Shown here piece after piece: positions 18,281 to 26,509 of a DNA stretch of 64,000 nt; positions within the stretch are counted from its first letter, which is position 1, and every line of letters begins with the position of its first letter. The DNA is from Gemmatimonadota bacterium. Its GTDB lineage: Bacteria > Gemmatimonadota > Gemmatimonadetes > Gemmatimonadales > GWC2-71-9. The notes under the pieces were generated by a model. The model was not told the origin of the DNA. It worked only from the letters and a program-made list of their open reading frames with translations, and ran no database searches. The stretch lies in contig JAPULZ010000174.1 in the NCBI GenBank assembly GCA_027294455.1, positions 54,346 to 118,345 of the forward strand, in the 5' to 3' direction. The translations under genes and the position numbers were made by a program.

Positions 18281-19572
18281 TAGGCGTCGTCCCCGGTCGT
18301 GAGCGAAGGAATGATACGCTCCAGACGTACGCCCCGTGAGGCTTTGAGCAATACAAACTCGTCCCCACGCAGGGCCTGCTTGACGGATCGGCCCAGGTCC
18401 ATCACGTCGTCCGACACCACGAAGCGATCTCCCGGCTGAAGCCCGACCTCACGAAACGCGGCGACGAACTCACCCGTGGCACCGACCAGGCGCGGCTCGG
18501 CGTGCATCACCGCCTCCGCCGCTTCGACGTGCAGACGCCGGCTCTTGTCGCCGAGCTCCAACATGGATCCGAGGACGGCGACGAAGGGGCGATCGCCCCG
18601 CATCTCGATGGCCGCCTCCAGGGACGCCCGGAAGGATTCCGGGTTGGAGTTGTACGTGTCGTTCAAGACCAGCAGGTCGCCGTGGCGGATCACCTCGCAT
18701 CGGCCGCCGGGAACCACGACGTCGGCCAACGCCGCCGCCACCTGAGCGAGGTCGAGTCCCAGCTCGAGCGCCACCGCCACCGCCAGCGCCACGTTTTCCG
18801 CCTGGTGCCGGCCCACCAGGGGAACGCGCAGGCGTTGGCCGCGGACCGTGAGCCGCACGTGGCCATTGTCGTCGAGGCCCACGTCTTCGGCGACCACATC
18901 CGACGCGGGATCCGCCCCTGCGGTCACCACCCGCCCGGCCAGCAGCTGCACCGCTTCTCTCAACGTCGCAGGTCGCGCGCCCACAACTGCCAGCGGCACG
19001 TCGCGGGCCAGCAAGGCCTTCTCTTCGAGCACCGCCGGAAGCGAGCCGAACCCGGCGAGGTGGCCGGCCGAGACGTTTGCCACGACGGCGATCGTGGGTT
19101 CGATGATCTTGCGCAAACGTGCGATCTCGCCCGGCTCGTTGGCGCCGGCTTCCACCACCAAGGCCTGCGTTCCTTCGGGTGCCGCCAGAATGGTTTGCGG
19201 CACGCCGACGAGGTTGTTGCGGTTGGCCGTGGTGCCGTGGACCTGCCACTTCGTCGCCAGAACCCGGATCAGCAGCTCTTTCGTCGTGGTCTTGCCGTTC
19301 GAACCAGTCACGGCAATGACCGGTCCGTCCACCTCCCGGCGACGCGCCGTGGCCAGTCGGCCGAACTCGGCGAGCGGGTCGTCGACCTCCAAGAGCTCGA
19401 ACCTAGCCACGGCCGGCGTCCCACAACGCACGACGGCCGCCACGGCACCGGCGTCTCGTGCGGCCCCGAGAAAATCATGCCCGTCGAAGCGTTCCCCCGT
19501 AAGCGCCACGAACAACGCGCCGGGACGAATCGTGCGAGTATCGGTGCTGATGGTCGTGTATGGGGGGGTCAT
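18280..19572 (-). CDS. murF: UDP-MurNAc-tripeptide--D-alanyl-D-alanine ligase
   Basis: Adds D-Ala-D-Ala to complete the UDP-MurNAc-pentapeptide. The 430 residues show the N-terminal substrate motif 'ISTDTRTIRPGALFVAL', the P-loop 'GSNGKTTTKELL', 'VEAGANEPGEI' (MurF position of the E-x-G motif) and 'VLNDTYNSNPESF', the MurF signature. Overlaps murE by 4 bp. The D-Ala-D-Ala ligase (ddl) that supplies its substrate is not in the window. Confidence 0.97.
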   Translation of the reverse strand: MTPPYTTISTDTRTIRPGALFVALTGERFDGHDFLGAARDAGAVAAVVRCGTPAVARFELLEVDDPLAEFGRLATARRREVDGPVIAVTGSNGKTTTKELLIRVLATKWQVHGTTANRNNLVGVPQTILAAPEGTQALVVEAGANEPGEIARLRKIIEPTIAVVANVSAGHLAGFGSLPAVLEEKALLARDVPLAVVGARPATLREAVQLLAGRVVTAGADPASDVVAEDVGLDDNGHVRLTVRGQRLRVPLVGRHQAENVALAVAVALELGLDLAQVAAALADVVVPGGRCEVIRHGDLLVLNDTYNSNPESFRASLEAAIEMRGDRPFVAVLGSMLELGDKSRRLHVEAAEAVMHAEPRLVGATGEFVAAFREVGLQPGDRFVVSDDVMDLGRSVKQALRGDEFVLLKASRGVRLERIIPSLTTGDDA

Positions 19573-21035
19573 GAACGCGCCCGGTGGGCCAGGGCCTCCA
19601 ACACGATCGCACGCTCGTCGAAGGGCGAGCGCTCGGTACCGATGACCTGATAGGTTTCGTGCCCTTTACCCGCGAGGATCAGGCAGTCCCCCTCACCCAG
19701 CATCCCCACCGCATGGGCGATCGCGTCACGCCGGTCGGTGATCCGCACATGATCGCCACCGACCATCCCTCCGATGATGTCGTCGATGATCCGATCCGGA
19801 TCCTCGGTGCGCGGATTGTCGGACGTCACCACAATGACATCGGCCCCCGCGGCGGCCACCCGCCCCATGACGGGTCGTTTGCTGCGATCCCGATCGCCGC
19901 CCGCGCCGAACAGCACCACCAGCCGTCCCGGCGTGAGGGGACGCGCCGCGGCGATGGCGCGCTCCAGCGCGTCGGGCGTGTGGGCGTAGTCCCGCAGCAC
20001 CAGAAAACGCTCCGCCCACAGGCGCTCCATGCGCCCGGGGACCTGCGAGGCGCCGGCCAACCGCCCGACGATGTCGCCGGGCTCCTCGCCGAGACCCCAC
20101 GCCGTTGCCGCGGCCGCCAGCACGTTGCTCACATTGAACTCGCCGATGAGCGGCGTGCGCGCCGGCACCGCGTCGTCGCCGAAGTGCAGCTGCAAGTCGG
20201 CGCCCTCACGGGTGAGGCGCACGTCGCTCGCCATCACGATCGCTGCGGCATGGAGGCCGTACGTCACCCGGCGCGCGCCCTCCGGGGTATCGAGCGCTTC
20301 CCACGCGGGATCGTCGGCGTTGACCACCAAGACCGCCCGGTCGCACAGCATGCCGGCGAGCCGCGCTTTCGCGCGGAAGTACTCCTCGAAGCTCGCATGA
20401 TAGTCGAGATGTTCGTGCGTCAGGTTGGTGAACACGCCCGCGGAGAACGACAGGCCGTTCACGCGTCCCTGATCCAGGGCGTGGGAGGACACTTCCATCG
20501 CGAGACGAGTCACGCCGGCGTCGCGCATCCAGGCCAGGGTCTCTTGAAGCCGCACCGCGCCCGGCGTCGTGAGACCCTCTTCATACAACGAGACGCCCCG
20601 GCCGTCGAACGCCCCCAACGTGCCGATCGCCCCGGCGTTCTCCGCTGTGTTGAGGAGTGAGCACACCAGCGCCACCGTCGTCGACTTGCCGTTCGTGCCG
20701 GTGACACCGACGATCTCGAGGTCGCGGGCGGGATGTCCGAACCACTCCGCCGCGGCAACAGCGACCGCCGCCCGGGCGTCGCGCACCACGATCTGGGGGA
20801 TGCGAATATCACACGTGCGAGTGACCATCACGGCGGCCGCGCCGCGCGACACGGCGTCGTGCACGTAGGCATGACCGTCTTCAGCGGTGCCCGCGATGGC
20901 GCAGAACAACGCCCCGGCTTCCACCTGGCGGGAATCCTCCGTGATGCCCATGATCGCTGCCGGAGGGGTATCGGGAACCGTCTCTATCAGATCCATCTGG
21001 GCGAGGGCCGCGATGATCCGTTCGTACCGCGTCAC
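19569..21035 (-). CDS. murE: UDP-MurNAc-L-Ala-D-Glu--meso-diaminopimelate ligase
   Basis: Adds the third stem-peptide residue. The 488 residues have 'ITEDSRQVEAGALFCAI', P-loop 'GTNGKSTTVALV', 'MEVSSHALDQGRV' and the 'TSDNPRTEDP' loop. The DNPR sequence is the specificity motif of meso-diaminopimelate-adding enzymes (lysine-adding MurE proteins carry other residues there), so the peptidoglycan is predicted to be mDAP type, as in diderms. Overlaps ftsI and murF by 4 bp. Confidence 0.97.
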   Translation of the reverse strand: MTRYERIIAALAQMDLIETVPDTPPAAIMGITEDSRQVEAGALFCAIAGTAEDGHAYVHDAVSRGAAAVMVTRTCDIRIPQIVVRDARAAVAVAAAEWFGHPARDLEIVGVTGTNGKSTTVALVCSLLNTAENAGAIGTLGAFDGRGVSLYEEGLTTPGAVRLQETLAWMRDAGVTRLAMEVSSHALDQGRVNGLSFSAGVFTNLTHEHLDYHASFEEYFRAKARLAGMLCDRAVLVVNADDPAWEALDTPEGARRVTYGLHAAAIVMASDVRLTREGADLQLHFGDDAVPARTPLIGEFNVSNVLAAAATAWGLGEEPGDIVGRLAGASQVPGRMERLWAERFLVLRDYAHTPDALERAIAAARPLTPGRLVVLFGAGGDRDRSKRPVMGRVAAAGADVIVVTSDNPRTEDPDRIIDDIIGGMVGGDHVRITDRRDAIAHAVGMLGEGDCLILAGKGHETYQVIGTERSPFDERAIVLEALAHRARS

Positions 21036-22963
21036 CAGCGTGTGGTACCCTCGCGCCCGACGACGGTGACCAGCGCCCCCGGCAACAGGGGTGTCCCCGC
21101 CCGGGGCGCCACGGAATCAATGGTCCCCCACCCGACCGCACGCACGCGCAGGCCCGCCTGGTGCAGCCGGCGGGCGGCTGCTCGCAGGGACAATCCCGTC
21201 ACGGGGGGAACCGGGCGCCGCGCCTGATCGCCCTCGGAGGTTTCCAGCGGCCAGTTGAGCACGTACGGCACCACGCCATCGTCCAAGGCCGGTCCGGGTC
21301 GCGGCGACGACGACACGCCCTGCAGTTTCGACAGATCCAGCACGCTCGTCTGTGCCGCGAGCACTTGTTCGAGCACGGAACGGGTCAAGGGCGCGGCGCT
21401 GGTTCGCGCGTAACATCCCGCGGGGTCCTCCAGCTTGACCACCATCACGAGTTGGGGATCGTCGATGGGAAACATGGAGGCGAAGCTCGCGGTGCACGAA
21501 CCGGGGATGTATCGTCCATTGGGCCCCGCGCGCCGGGCCGTGCCCGTCTTACCGCCGACCTCGTAGCGCACCAACGCCGCGGTAGACCCCGTGCCATCTT
21601 CGTCCACCACACCCCGCAACATGGCGCGCAACTGCCGGGCGACGTCGGGACTCACGACCCTTCGCATTGGCCGGGGTCGGTGGTGATAAACTTCCTCGCC
21701 GTCCGCCGAACGCACGCTCAGAAGCAGGGTGGGCTGTAGCAGCACGCCGTCGTTGGCAATGGCGGCATAGGCGGTGGCCAGCTGCAGCGTGGTGACCGCC
21801 ACTTCGTACCCGATGGACAGGCTGGCACCACTGAGCGAGGTCCAACGCGCCGGGCGGGCCAGGAGCCCCGGCGATTCCACTGGAAACTCGACCCCGGTGC
21901 GGGAGCCCAATCCGAAATCCCGCAACATCTCGAATTGCTGGCCGCTGGAGAGTCGTGATGCGAACTTCACGATGCCGATGTTGCTGGACCGGCGGATCAC
22001 GTCGGGCAAAGTCATCCAGCCTTCGTCGTGCTCGTCTTCGATGACGCGATTCCCGATCCGGTATCGCCCGTTCTCGCCCCACACGGAGTCGGTGGGCCCC
22101 ACCAGGTCGTGCTGCAAGAGGGCGGCGGCCGCAAAGATCTTGGCCGTGGACCCGGGCTCGAATACGGACGTGAACACGGACGATGGCGTGCGGCTACGTA
22201 GCGACCGCGCCGCCACGGCGAGCAGCTCGCCGGTCTTGGGATTCATGACGACCACGTCTCCGCCGGTGGCGCCGAGTCGGTCGATGGCGTCGACCAGACT
22301 GCCGTCGACGATTTCCTGCAAGTCGGCATCGAGGGTGAGATACACGTCGTGACCGGGCAGGGGAAACGCATCCAGCCGGGACGGTGATTCGTACCGCCTC
22401 CCGTATTGATCGCGCAGCACGACGGCGCTTCCGTTCCGACCCGTGAGCAGCGTATCGAGCACCCGTTCGATGCCGCCGGCCGGACGGCCCGGTTCTCCCG
22501 GCCGCCCGAGCACCGTCCGGGCGAAGTCGGGATTGGGATGGAACCGCGTCAGTTCCGAGGTGATATCCACCCCCCACATACGACGCAGCGGCTGCACCGC
22601 CGCCGAGCTGAATGGACCGTGGAAGTACGCGTAGCTCCGGCGGAATTCCTGCCGCACGTGGCTCGCGGAGAGCCCCAGGTTCTCGGCCAGCGCGTTCACC
22701 GTGGCCACGGTATCGCGCAGGTAGCGGGGAGTCACGCCGACGTGGAACCGCTCCAGGGTGAGCGTCAGCGGGGTTCGGTTCCGGTCGAAAATCGCCCCGC
22801 GGGGGGCGGCCAGCTCGACCCGCTCCGTGCGTTGCGCCCGCGCCCTGGCTTCGTGCGTCGAGCCATCAATGAGCTGCACCTTCGCGGCGGCCACGATCAA
22901 GGCCACCGTGGCCAGCGCGAATCCGACCTGGACGGCGCGCAGGCGAAGTACGGTCCTCGGCAT
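21032..22963 (-). CDS. ftsI: Class B penicillin-binding protein FtsI (PBP3) with PASTA domain
   Basis: Septal transpeptidase that crosslinks peptidoglycan in the periplasm, partner of FtsW. The 643 residues consist of a single N-terminal membrane anchor (~11-30), a PBP dimerisation domain (~50-200), the transpeptidase domain with active-site 'STAK' (Ser272), 'SSN' and 'KTGT' motifs, and one C-terminal PASTA domain (~570-640, 'PPVTGLSLRAAARRLHQAG'). PASTA in a division PBP is more usual in monoderms and in SpoVD/PBP2x-type proteins but is known in several other phyla. It lies 0 bp from ftsL and overlaps murE by 4 bp. Confidence 0.96.
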   Translation of the reverse strand: MPRTVLRLRAVQVGFALATVALIVAAAKVQLIDGSTHEARARAQRTERVELAAPRGAIFDRNRTPLTLTLERFHVGVTPRYLRDTVATVNALAENLGLSASHVRQEFRRSYAYFHGPFSSAAVQPLRRMWGVDITSELTRFHPNPDFARTVLGRPGEPGRPAGGIERVLDTLLTGRNGSAVVLRDQYGRRYESPSRLDAFPLPGHDVYLTLDADLQEIVDGSLVDAIDRLGATGGDVVVMNPKTGELLAVAARSLRSRTPSSVFTSVFEPGSTAKIFAAAALLQHDLVGPTDSVWGENGRYRIGNRVIEDEHDEGWMTLPDVIRRSSNIGIVKFASRLSSGQQFEMLRDFGLGSRTGVEFPVESPGLLARPARWTSLSGASLSIGYEVAVTTLQLATAYAAIANDGVLLQPTLLLSVRSADGEEVYHHRPRPMRRVVSPDVARQLRAMLRGVVDEDGTGSTAALVRYEVGGKTGTARRAGPNGRYIPGSCTASFASMFPIDDPQLVMVVKLEDPAGCYARTSAAPLTRSVLEQVLAAQTSVLDLSKLQGVSSSPRPGPALDDGVVPYVLNWPLETSEGDQARRPVPPVTGLSLRAAARRLHQAGLRVRAVGWGTIDSVAPRAGTPLLPGALVTVVGREGTTRW

Positions 22964-23272
22964 CTAGCGTCTCCCTACCTCTCGATTGGGTAGCTGCAGG
23001 ATGACGAGTTCGCTGTCGGCAGGCAAGCGAAGCCCGAGCGATTCGGCCCGGGGAACGAGCACCGCGCGGCTTCCCGCTTCCTGGATGCGGCGCAACAGCT
23101 CGGCCCGCTGCCCTTCCAACGCCCCGCGTTGTTCCTGCGCCGCCCGCAACGCGGTGGCCGACACGTGGGCCGCCGTCTGGCGGGAGACCACCCAGGTGAG
23201 CGCCCCCAGGGAGAACAAGAGCCAGATGGCGACCCAGCTCCTGCCCTTCAGCTGCACTCGTCTATGCGGCAT
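22964..23272 (-). CDS. ftsL: Cell division protein FtsL-like
   Basis: Small bitopic protein of 102 residues that would join FtsQ and FtsB to activate FtsWI. It has a basic N-terminus (MPHRRVQLKGR), one transmembrane helix (~12-31, 'SWVAIWLLFSLGALTWVV'), a heptad-like coiled coil (~40-75) and a C-terminal 'RAESLGLRLP' segment typical of FtsL/DivIC proteins. The track ORF extends to 23518 as a shadow of rsmH; the ATG at 23272 overlaps rsmH by 11 bp and is the only start that gives this topology. Identification depends on topology and position between rsmH and ftsI. Confidence 0.88.
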   Translation of the reverse strand: MPHRRVQLKGRSWVAIWLLFSLGALTWVVSRQTAAHVSATALRAAQEQRGALEGQRAELLRRIQEAGSRAVLVPRAESLGLRLPADSELVILQLPNREVGRR

Positions 23273-24170
23273 CGCGCGTCCGAAATGCCCGCAGCCGGGC
23301 GCTTCGCGCTCGCGGATTCCGCGCGACTTCCGCATCCGTCGGGCGGATCGGCTTCTTCGGCTCGAGTGCGCCGAGAGGGCGGCCCCGACACGTGCAGATC
23401 GGCTGCCGCGGTGGACAGACACACGCCGCGGCCCACTCGCGAAACGCGTGCTTAACGAGACGATCTTCGCCCGAGTGGTAGGTGAGCGCGGCCATCGTTC
23501 CTCCGGGGACCAGAGCATCCCGCACCGCCGGAAGGGCTCGCCCGAGATCGACCAGCTCTTCGTTGATGGCGATCCGGACCGCCTGAAACAATCTGGCGAA
23601 ATCCGCCGGTCCCGACCGCGGCCCCAGTACCGCCCGCACGGCCTTCACCAGATCGTCGCTGGTAGTCATGGGCCCCCGCGCGCGCCGACGGACGATCTCG
23701 CGTGCGAGCCTGGCCCCCCGCCGTTCATCCCCATACTCCCGGAATACCCGGGTGAGTTCCGCTTCGTCCGCCCCGCCCAAGAGGTCGGCGGCCGTCTCCC
23801 CGACATCCATACCCATCCGCATGTCCAGCGGGACACCCGGTCGGAACGAGAATCCGCGATCGTCGGAATCGATCTGATGGGAGGAGACCCCGAGGTCGAA
23901 CACGGCGAAATCCGGTCGAAAGGCGGCGATCTCGGCCAACACCGCCGGGTCGCCAAACCGCCCCCGCCGGATCGTGACCCCTCCCGCGGCAAACCGCGCC
24001 CCGAGGGCGGCAATGGCCTCCGGGTCCCGGTCGATGGCGAGCACCTCCAGGCCGGCGTCCACCAGCACGGCGCTGTGTCCACCACCCCCGGCCGTGCAGT
24101 CCACGCCGCGCGTGTGTCCGGCGGCGAGTGACCTGACGGCCTCGGCGAGGACGGGAACGTGGTAGGTCAT
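23262..24170 (-). CDS. rsmH: 16S rRNA (cytosine1402-N4)-methyltransferase
   Basis: SAM-dependent methyltransferase that modifies C1402 in the ribosomal P site (formerly mraW). The 302 residues begin 'MTYHVPVLAEAV' and show the SAM motif 'GVDCTAGGGGHS', 'LEVLAIDRDPEA', 'VFDLGVSSHQID' and the C-terminal 'SGEDRLVKHAF'. The ATG at 24170 matches the family; the track start at 24236 would run through an intrinsic terminator. It is the first gene of the dcw run. mraZ, its usual upstream neighbour, is missing and replaced by tRNA-Asp. Confidence 0.97.
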   Translation of the reverse strand: MTYHVPVLAEAVRSLAAGHTRGVDCTAGGGGHSAVLVDAGLEVLAIDRDPEAIAALGARFAAGGVTIRRGRFGDPAVLAEIAAFRPDFAVFDLGVSSHQIDSDDRGFSFRPGVPLDMRMGMDVGETAADLLGGADEAELTRVFREYGDERRGARLAREIVRRRARGPMTTSDDLVKAVRAVLGPRSGPADFARLFQAVRIAINEELVDLGRALPAVRDALVPGGTMAALTYHSGEDRLVKHAFREWAAACVCPPRQPICTCRGRPLGALEPKKPIRPTDAEVARNPRARSARLRAFRTRDAA

Positions 24171-24184
24171 CGACGTCACGGAGG

Positions 24185-24225
24185 GAAAAAAACCCGAGCC
24201 CCGCTTGGAGATCAAGCGGGGCTCG
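24185..24225 (-). terminator. Intrinsic terminator after tRNA-Asp
   Basis: A perfect 12-bp GC-rich stem (arms 24195-24206 and 24214-24225, arm sequence cgagccccgctt on the plus strand) with a 7-nt loop is followed on the minus strand by GG and seven T residues (24185-24191). It begins 17 bp after the 3' end of tRNA-Asp and ends 14 bp before the rsmH ATG. It should stop the tRNA transcript and leaves almost no room for a separate rsmH promoter. Confidence 0.88.
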
Positions 24226-24242
24226 GCACTTCTCATGGCTGA

Positions 24243-24316
24243 CGGGGCTGACGGGACTTGAACCCGCGGCCTCCGGTGTGACAGACCGGCACTCTAACCA
24301 ACTGAGCTACAGCCCC
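24243..24316 (-). tRNA. tRNA-Asp (anticodon GTC)
   Basis: 74-nt cloverleaf: acceptor GGGGCTG/CAGCCCC, D arm 'GCTCAGTTGGTTAGAGT', anticodon stem CCGGT/ACCGG around loop CTGTCAC (anticodon GTC), and T arm 'GCGGGTTCAAGTCCCGT'. The discriminator is G, the identity base for tRNA-Asp. CCA is not encoded. It has a promoter-like sequence upstream and a strong terminator downstream, so it appears to be an independent unit. Confidence 0.97.
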
Positions 24317-24332
24317 TTCGTTCCAGGGGCTG

Positions 24333-24362
24333 AATGTAGTCACCCCCCCAAGGGGAATTCAA
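24333..24362 (-). promoter_or_regulatory. Putative promoter of tRNA-Asp
   Basis: Reading the minus strand, TTGAAT (24357-24362) and TACATT (24333-24338) are separated by 18 nt, each matching 4 of 6 consensus bases. The predicted start would be roughly 9 nt before the mature tRNA 5' end. It lies in the 60-bp gap between the TPR gene stop and the tRNA. Pattern match only. Confidence 0.42.
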
Positions 24363-24376
24363 GTCACCGGCACGTC

Positions 24377-26128
24377 CTAATTGCTCGTACAGAACGCGTT
24401 CACGAACTGCGGGCCGTACTCGACGTGCTGCTGCAAGGCCGGCAGGAGCTGGTCGGCCGTACTCTGTGCAATCGAAGCGCCGGCGGTCAGGCGCTCGTGC
24501 CCTAGCATTGCGAGCCCCTCATAGCGTCGGGCCATTTCACAAGACTCCGACTCCCGCATTTCCGCGAAGAACTCCGCGAAATACATGTACACGGCCAGGC
24601 CGTAGAAGAAGCTCGCCGGACCCGCCTGGCGTCCTTCGGTATCATACTGGAGGGCCTTCTCCAACCACTCGATGGCGATGTCGGGTCGCTTGGCCGGACG
24701 GGCCTGGAGCATCTTCGACGGCGTCGTGTAGTAGAACGCCGCGAGGCTGCGATGCATGCTCGAATCGCGCTCGGCGACGAACGTCATGAGCGAATCGGCC
24801 TCGAACAGCGCCATGGTATCCAGGGGGGTAGCCGAATCGATCACGATCCCGCCGAGTATGATGCTCGCGGCGCCGAGGGGGGCCCGGGTGTTTTCTGGGT
24901 CCAGCTCGGAAATGCGCCGGTAGGCCAGCAGCGCCGCATCGTTGTCACCCACCTCGGCGAGCAGCGCCGCCCGCTGAGCCCAGAACCTGAGGGAGTTGGG
25001 AAGCTGGGTCACGGCCTCTTCCGTCCACCGGAGTCTCCCCGCCGTGTCGCCAGCCAGCTCGGCGGCGCCCAGGATGTCTCGATAGAAAGTCGAGTCGCCC
25101 ACCAGGGTCTCGTCGAACTCATACGTGCTGCCCAATGATTCCACGGCGCAGGGCCAGCGCTCGCCAGTGAAGCAGGTGCGGGCCCGGGCCCGGAGCAGCT
25201 CCAGGTCGGCGGGGTTCAGCTCGAGCCCGGTGTCGAGCACCTCGACGGCCCGGTCGTAGTCTTCGGTCTCGAGCCACATCCGGTTCACGCTCAGGCGCAG
25301 CACCGCGTTGTTCGGGTCGGCGATGAGCTGGGAATCGAAGGCGCGGATGGCCGCCAGCGTGTCGCCCTTGGTGAGATAGCTCTGTGCCAGGCGCTCCCAC
25401 TGGCGCTCCAGCAGCGAGTCTCCCGCCACCACGCGCTCCAGCGCCCAAATGATACTGTCCACAGGCTGGCTCGACGCCTCGAAGAGGTAGGCCAGGCACT
25501 GGGCAGCCGCGGGGTGGTTGGGGTATTCCCGGAACACGCGGTCGGCGCGATCGCGGGCACCCCTGAAGTCGTTGCGATCGCGGCGAGCGTTGCAGTCGCG
25601 GGCATCGTCAGCCACGTCGATCAGATTGCGAAGCGAGTCGGCGACGACCTTGGCGAAATCCTCGGCGTCCTGCCCCTCCTCGCCCACGGCGGTCAACCAA
25701 CCGGCAACGCCGGACCGATTGAGGTCGACGAGCCGCAAGGTGAGTCTGGGCACGGAGTTCCGGCGAAACGTTCCTACCCCATAGGAATCCGCCCGGAGAA
25801 ATTGGGCGAGCTGACCAGCGGAGTTTTTGTCGGGAATGAAAGAACAGTCGAATCCCGAGGCCTCCAGGGCTTCGCAAAGCCGTTCGGTGGGGATCACGTT
25901 CATCATGCCCCGGACGCGGCCAGCCAGCCGGTCTCGGAGCTCATATGCCAGCTGGAGCACGTAGATCGAATCGGCGAGGTCTTCGGGCATGGGGGGAAGC
26001 ACCAGAATCTTCTTGAGATTCTGGGGCTGCCGTCGCTGCGCTGCGAGCGGCTGGGCCACCAAGCCCACGCCCGTCGCAATCACAACCGCTAGGGCGAGAT
26101 ACCGGAAAATCGAACGAGAATTGCCCAC
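24377..26128 (-). CDS. Exported TPR-repeat protein of unknown function
   Basis: A 583-residue protein with an N-terminal signal sequence (hydrophobic core 'YLALAVVIATGVGLV', then QPLAAQ). Residues ~40-180 ('KKILVLPPMPEDLADSIYVLQLAYELRD' region) resemble the CsgG/TolB-N-like alpha/beta fold often found before TPRs in this phylum. From ~185 it is TPR repeats ('NDFRGARDRADRVFREYPNHPAAAQCLAYL'-type units) to the end. The start is taken as GTG at 26128 because an AGGAGG sits 5 nt upstream; the track ATG at 26194 adds 22 residues and runs next to tRNA-Val. It lies alone between two tRNA genes. No ligand or partner is indicated. Confidence 0.8.
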   Translation of the reverse strand: MGNSRSIFRYLALAVVIATGVGLVAQPLAAQRRQPQNLKKILVLPPMPEDLADSIYVLQLAYELRDRLAGRVRGMMNVIPTERLCEALEASGFDCSFIPDKNSAGQLAQFLRADSYGVGTFRRNSVPRLTLRLVDLNRSGVAGWLTAVGEEGQDAEDFAKVVADSLRNLIDVADDARDCNARRDRNDFRGARDRADRVFREYPNHPAAAQCLAYLFEASSQPVDSIIWALERVVAGDSLLERQWERLAQSYLTKGDTLAAIRAFDSQLIADPNNAVLRLSVNRMWLETEDYDRAVEVLDTGLELNPADLELLRARARTCFTGERWPCAVESLGSTYEFDETLVGDSTFYRDILGAAELAGDTAGRLRWTEEAVTQLPNSLRFWAQRAALLAEVGDNDAALLAYRRISELDPENTRAPLGAASIILGGIVIDSATPLDTMALFEADSLMTFVAERDSSMHRSLAAFYYTTPSKMLQARPAKRPDIAIEWLEKALQYDTEGRQAGPASFFYGLAVYMYFAEFFAEMRESESCEMARRYEGLAMLGHERLTAGASIAQSTADQLLPALQQHVEYGPQFVNAFCTSN

Positions 26129-26197
26129 TGAAACCTCCTGCTGGGGTCCGGCCTGCCGAAGGGATAGGGCCGGATCGCCTTCATGGTCATACACCGA

Positions 26198-26272
26198 TGG
26201 GCGAAGAGGGATTCGAACCCCCGACTTCCTGCTTGTAAGGCAGGCGCTCTAAACCGACTGAGCTATTCGCCC
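26198..26272 (-). tRNA. tRNA-Val (anticodon TAC)
   Basis: 75-nt cloverleaf: acceptor GGGCGAA/TTCGCCC, D arm 'GCTCAGTCGGTTTAGAGC', anticodon stem CCTGC/GCAGG with loop CTTACAA (anticodon TAC, reads GUA/GUG), T arm 'CGGGGGTTCGAATCCCT'. Discriminator A; CCA is not encoded. It starts 13 bp after the small membrane protein stop, so it may be co-transcribed with that gene. No terminator follows before the TPR gene. Confidence 0.96.
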
Positions 26273-26285
26273 CGGCCGCCCGATC

Positions 26286-26471
26286 TCACAGCCCCAGGCC
26301 CAGGGGGAACAGCACGCAATACCCCAAGACGAGGAGAACCGGGGCTACCCGTGTTGACCCGCCGGCCAGGAGCCAGTATCCCAGGGATAGCGACGCGAGG
26401 GCGCCGGCTATCAGGATGCCGTTGATGGACCGGAACCTGAGCCTGGCCGGGGACGCTCCCTGTTGTGACAT
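26286..26471 (-). CDS. Small two-helix membrane protein, DUF3098-like
   Basis: 61 residues with two predicted transmembrane helices ('INGILIAGALASLSLGYWLLA' and 'APVLLVLGYCVLFPLGLGL') joined by a short loop 'GGSTRVAP'. The pattern G-[YF]-x-L-x-x-GG ... R-x-[AT]-P-x-x-L-x-x-GY resembles DUF3098 proteins known from other phyla. The function is unknown. A promoter-like sequence ends 9 nt before its ATG and no Shine-Dalgarno is seen. tRNA-Val follows 13 bp downstream. Confidence 0.65.
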   Translation of the reverse strand: MSQQGASPARLRFRSINGILIAGALASLSLGYWLLAGGSTRVAPVLLVLGYCVLFPLGLGL

Positions 26472-26480
26472 AAGTGCGTG

Positions 26481-26509
26481 AGATTAATCGCTCTAGAATG
26501 ATTGGTCAA
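26481..26509 (-). promoter_or_regulatory. Putative promoter of the small membrane protein / tRNA-Val
   Basis: On the minus strand TTGACC (26504-26509, 5 of 6) and TAATCT (26481-26486, 3 of 6) have an ideal 17-nt spacer. The -10 ends 9 nt before the ATG at 26471, so a transcript would have a leader of only a few nucleotides. The -35 overlaps the end of the preceding metalloprotease gene. Sequence pattern only. Confidence 0.4.
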
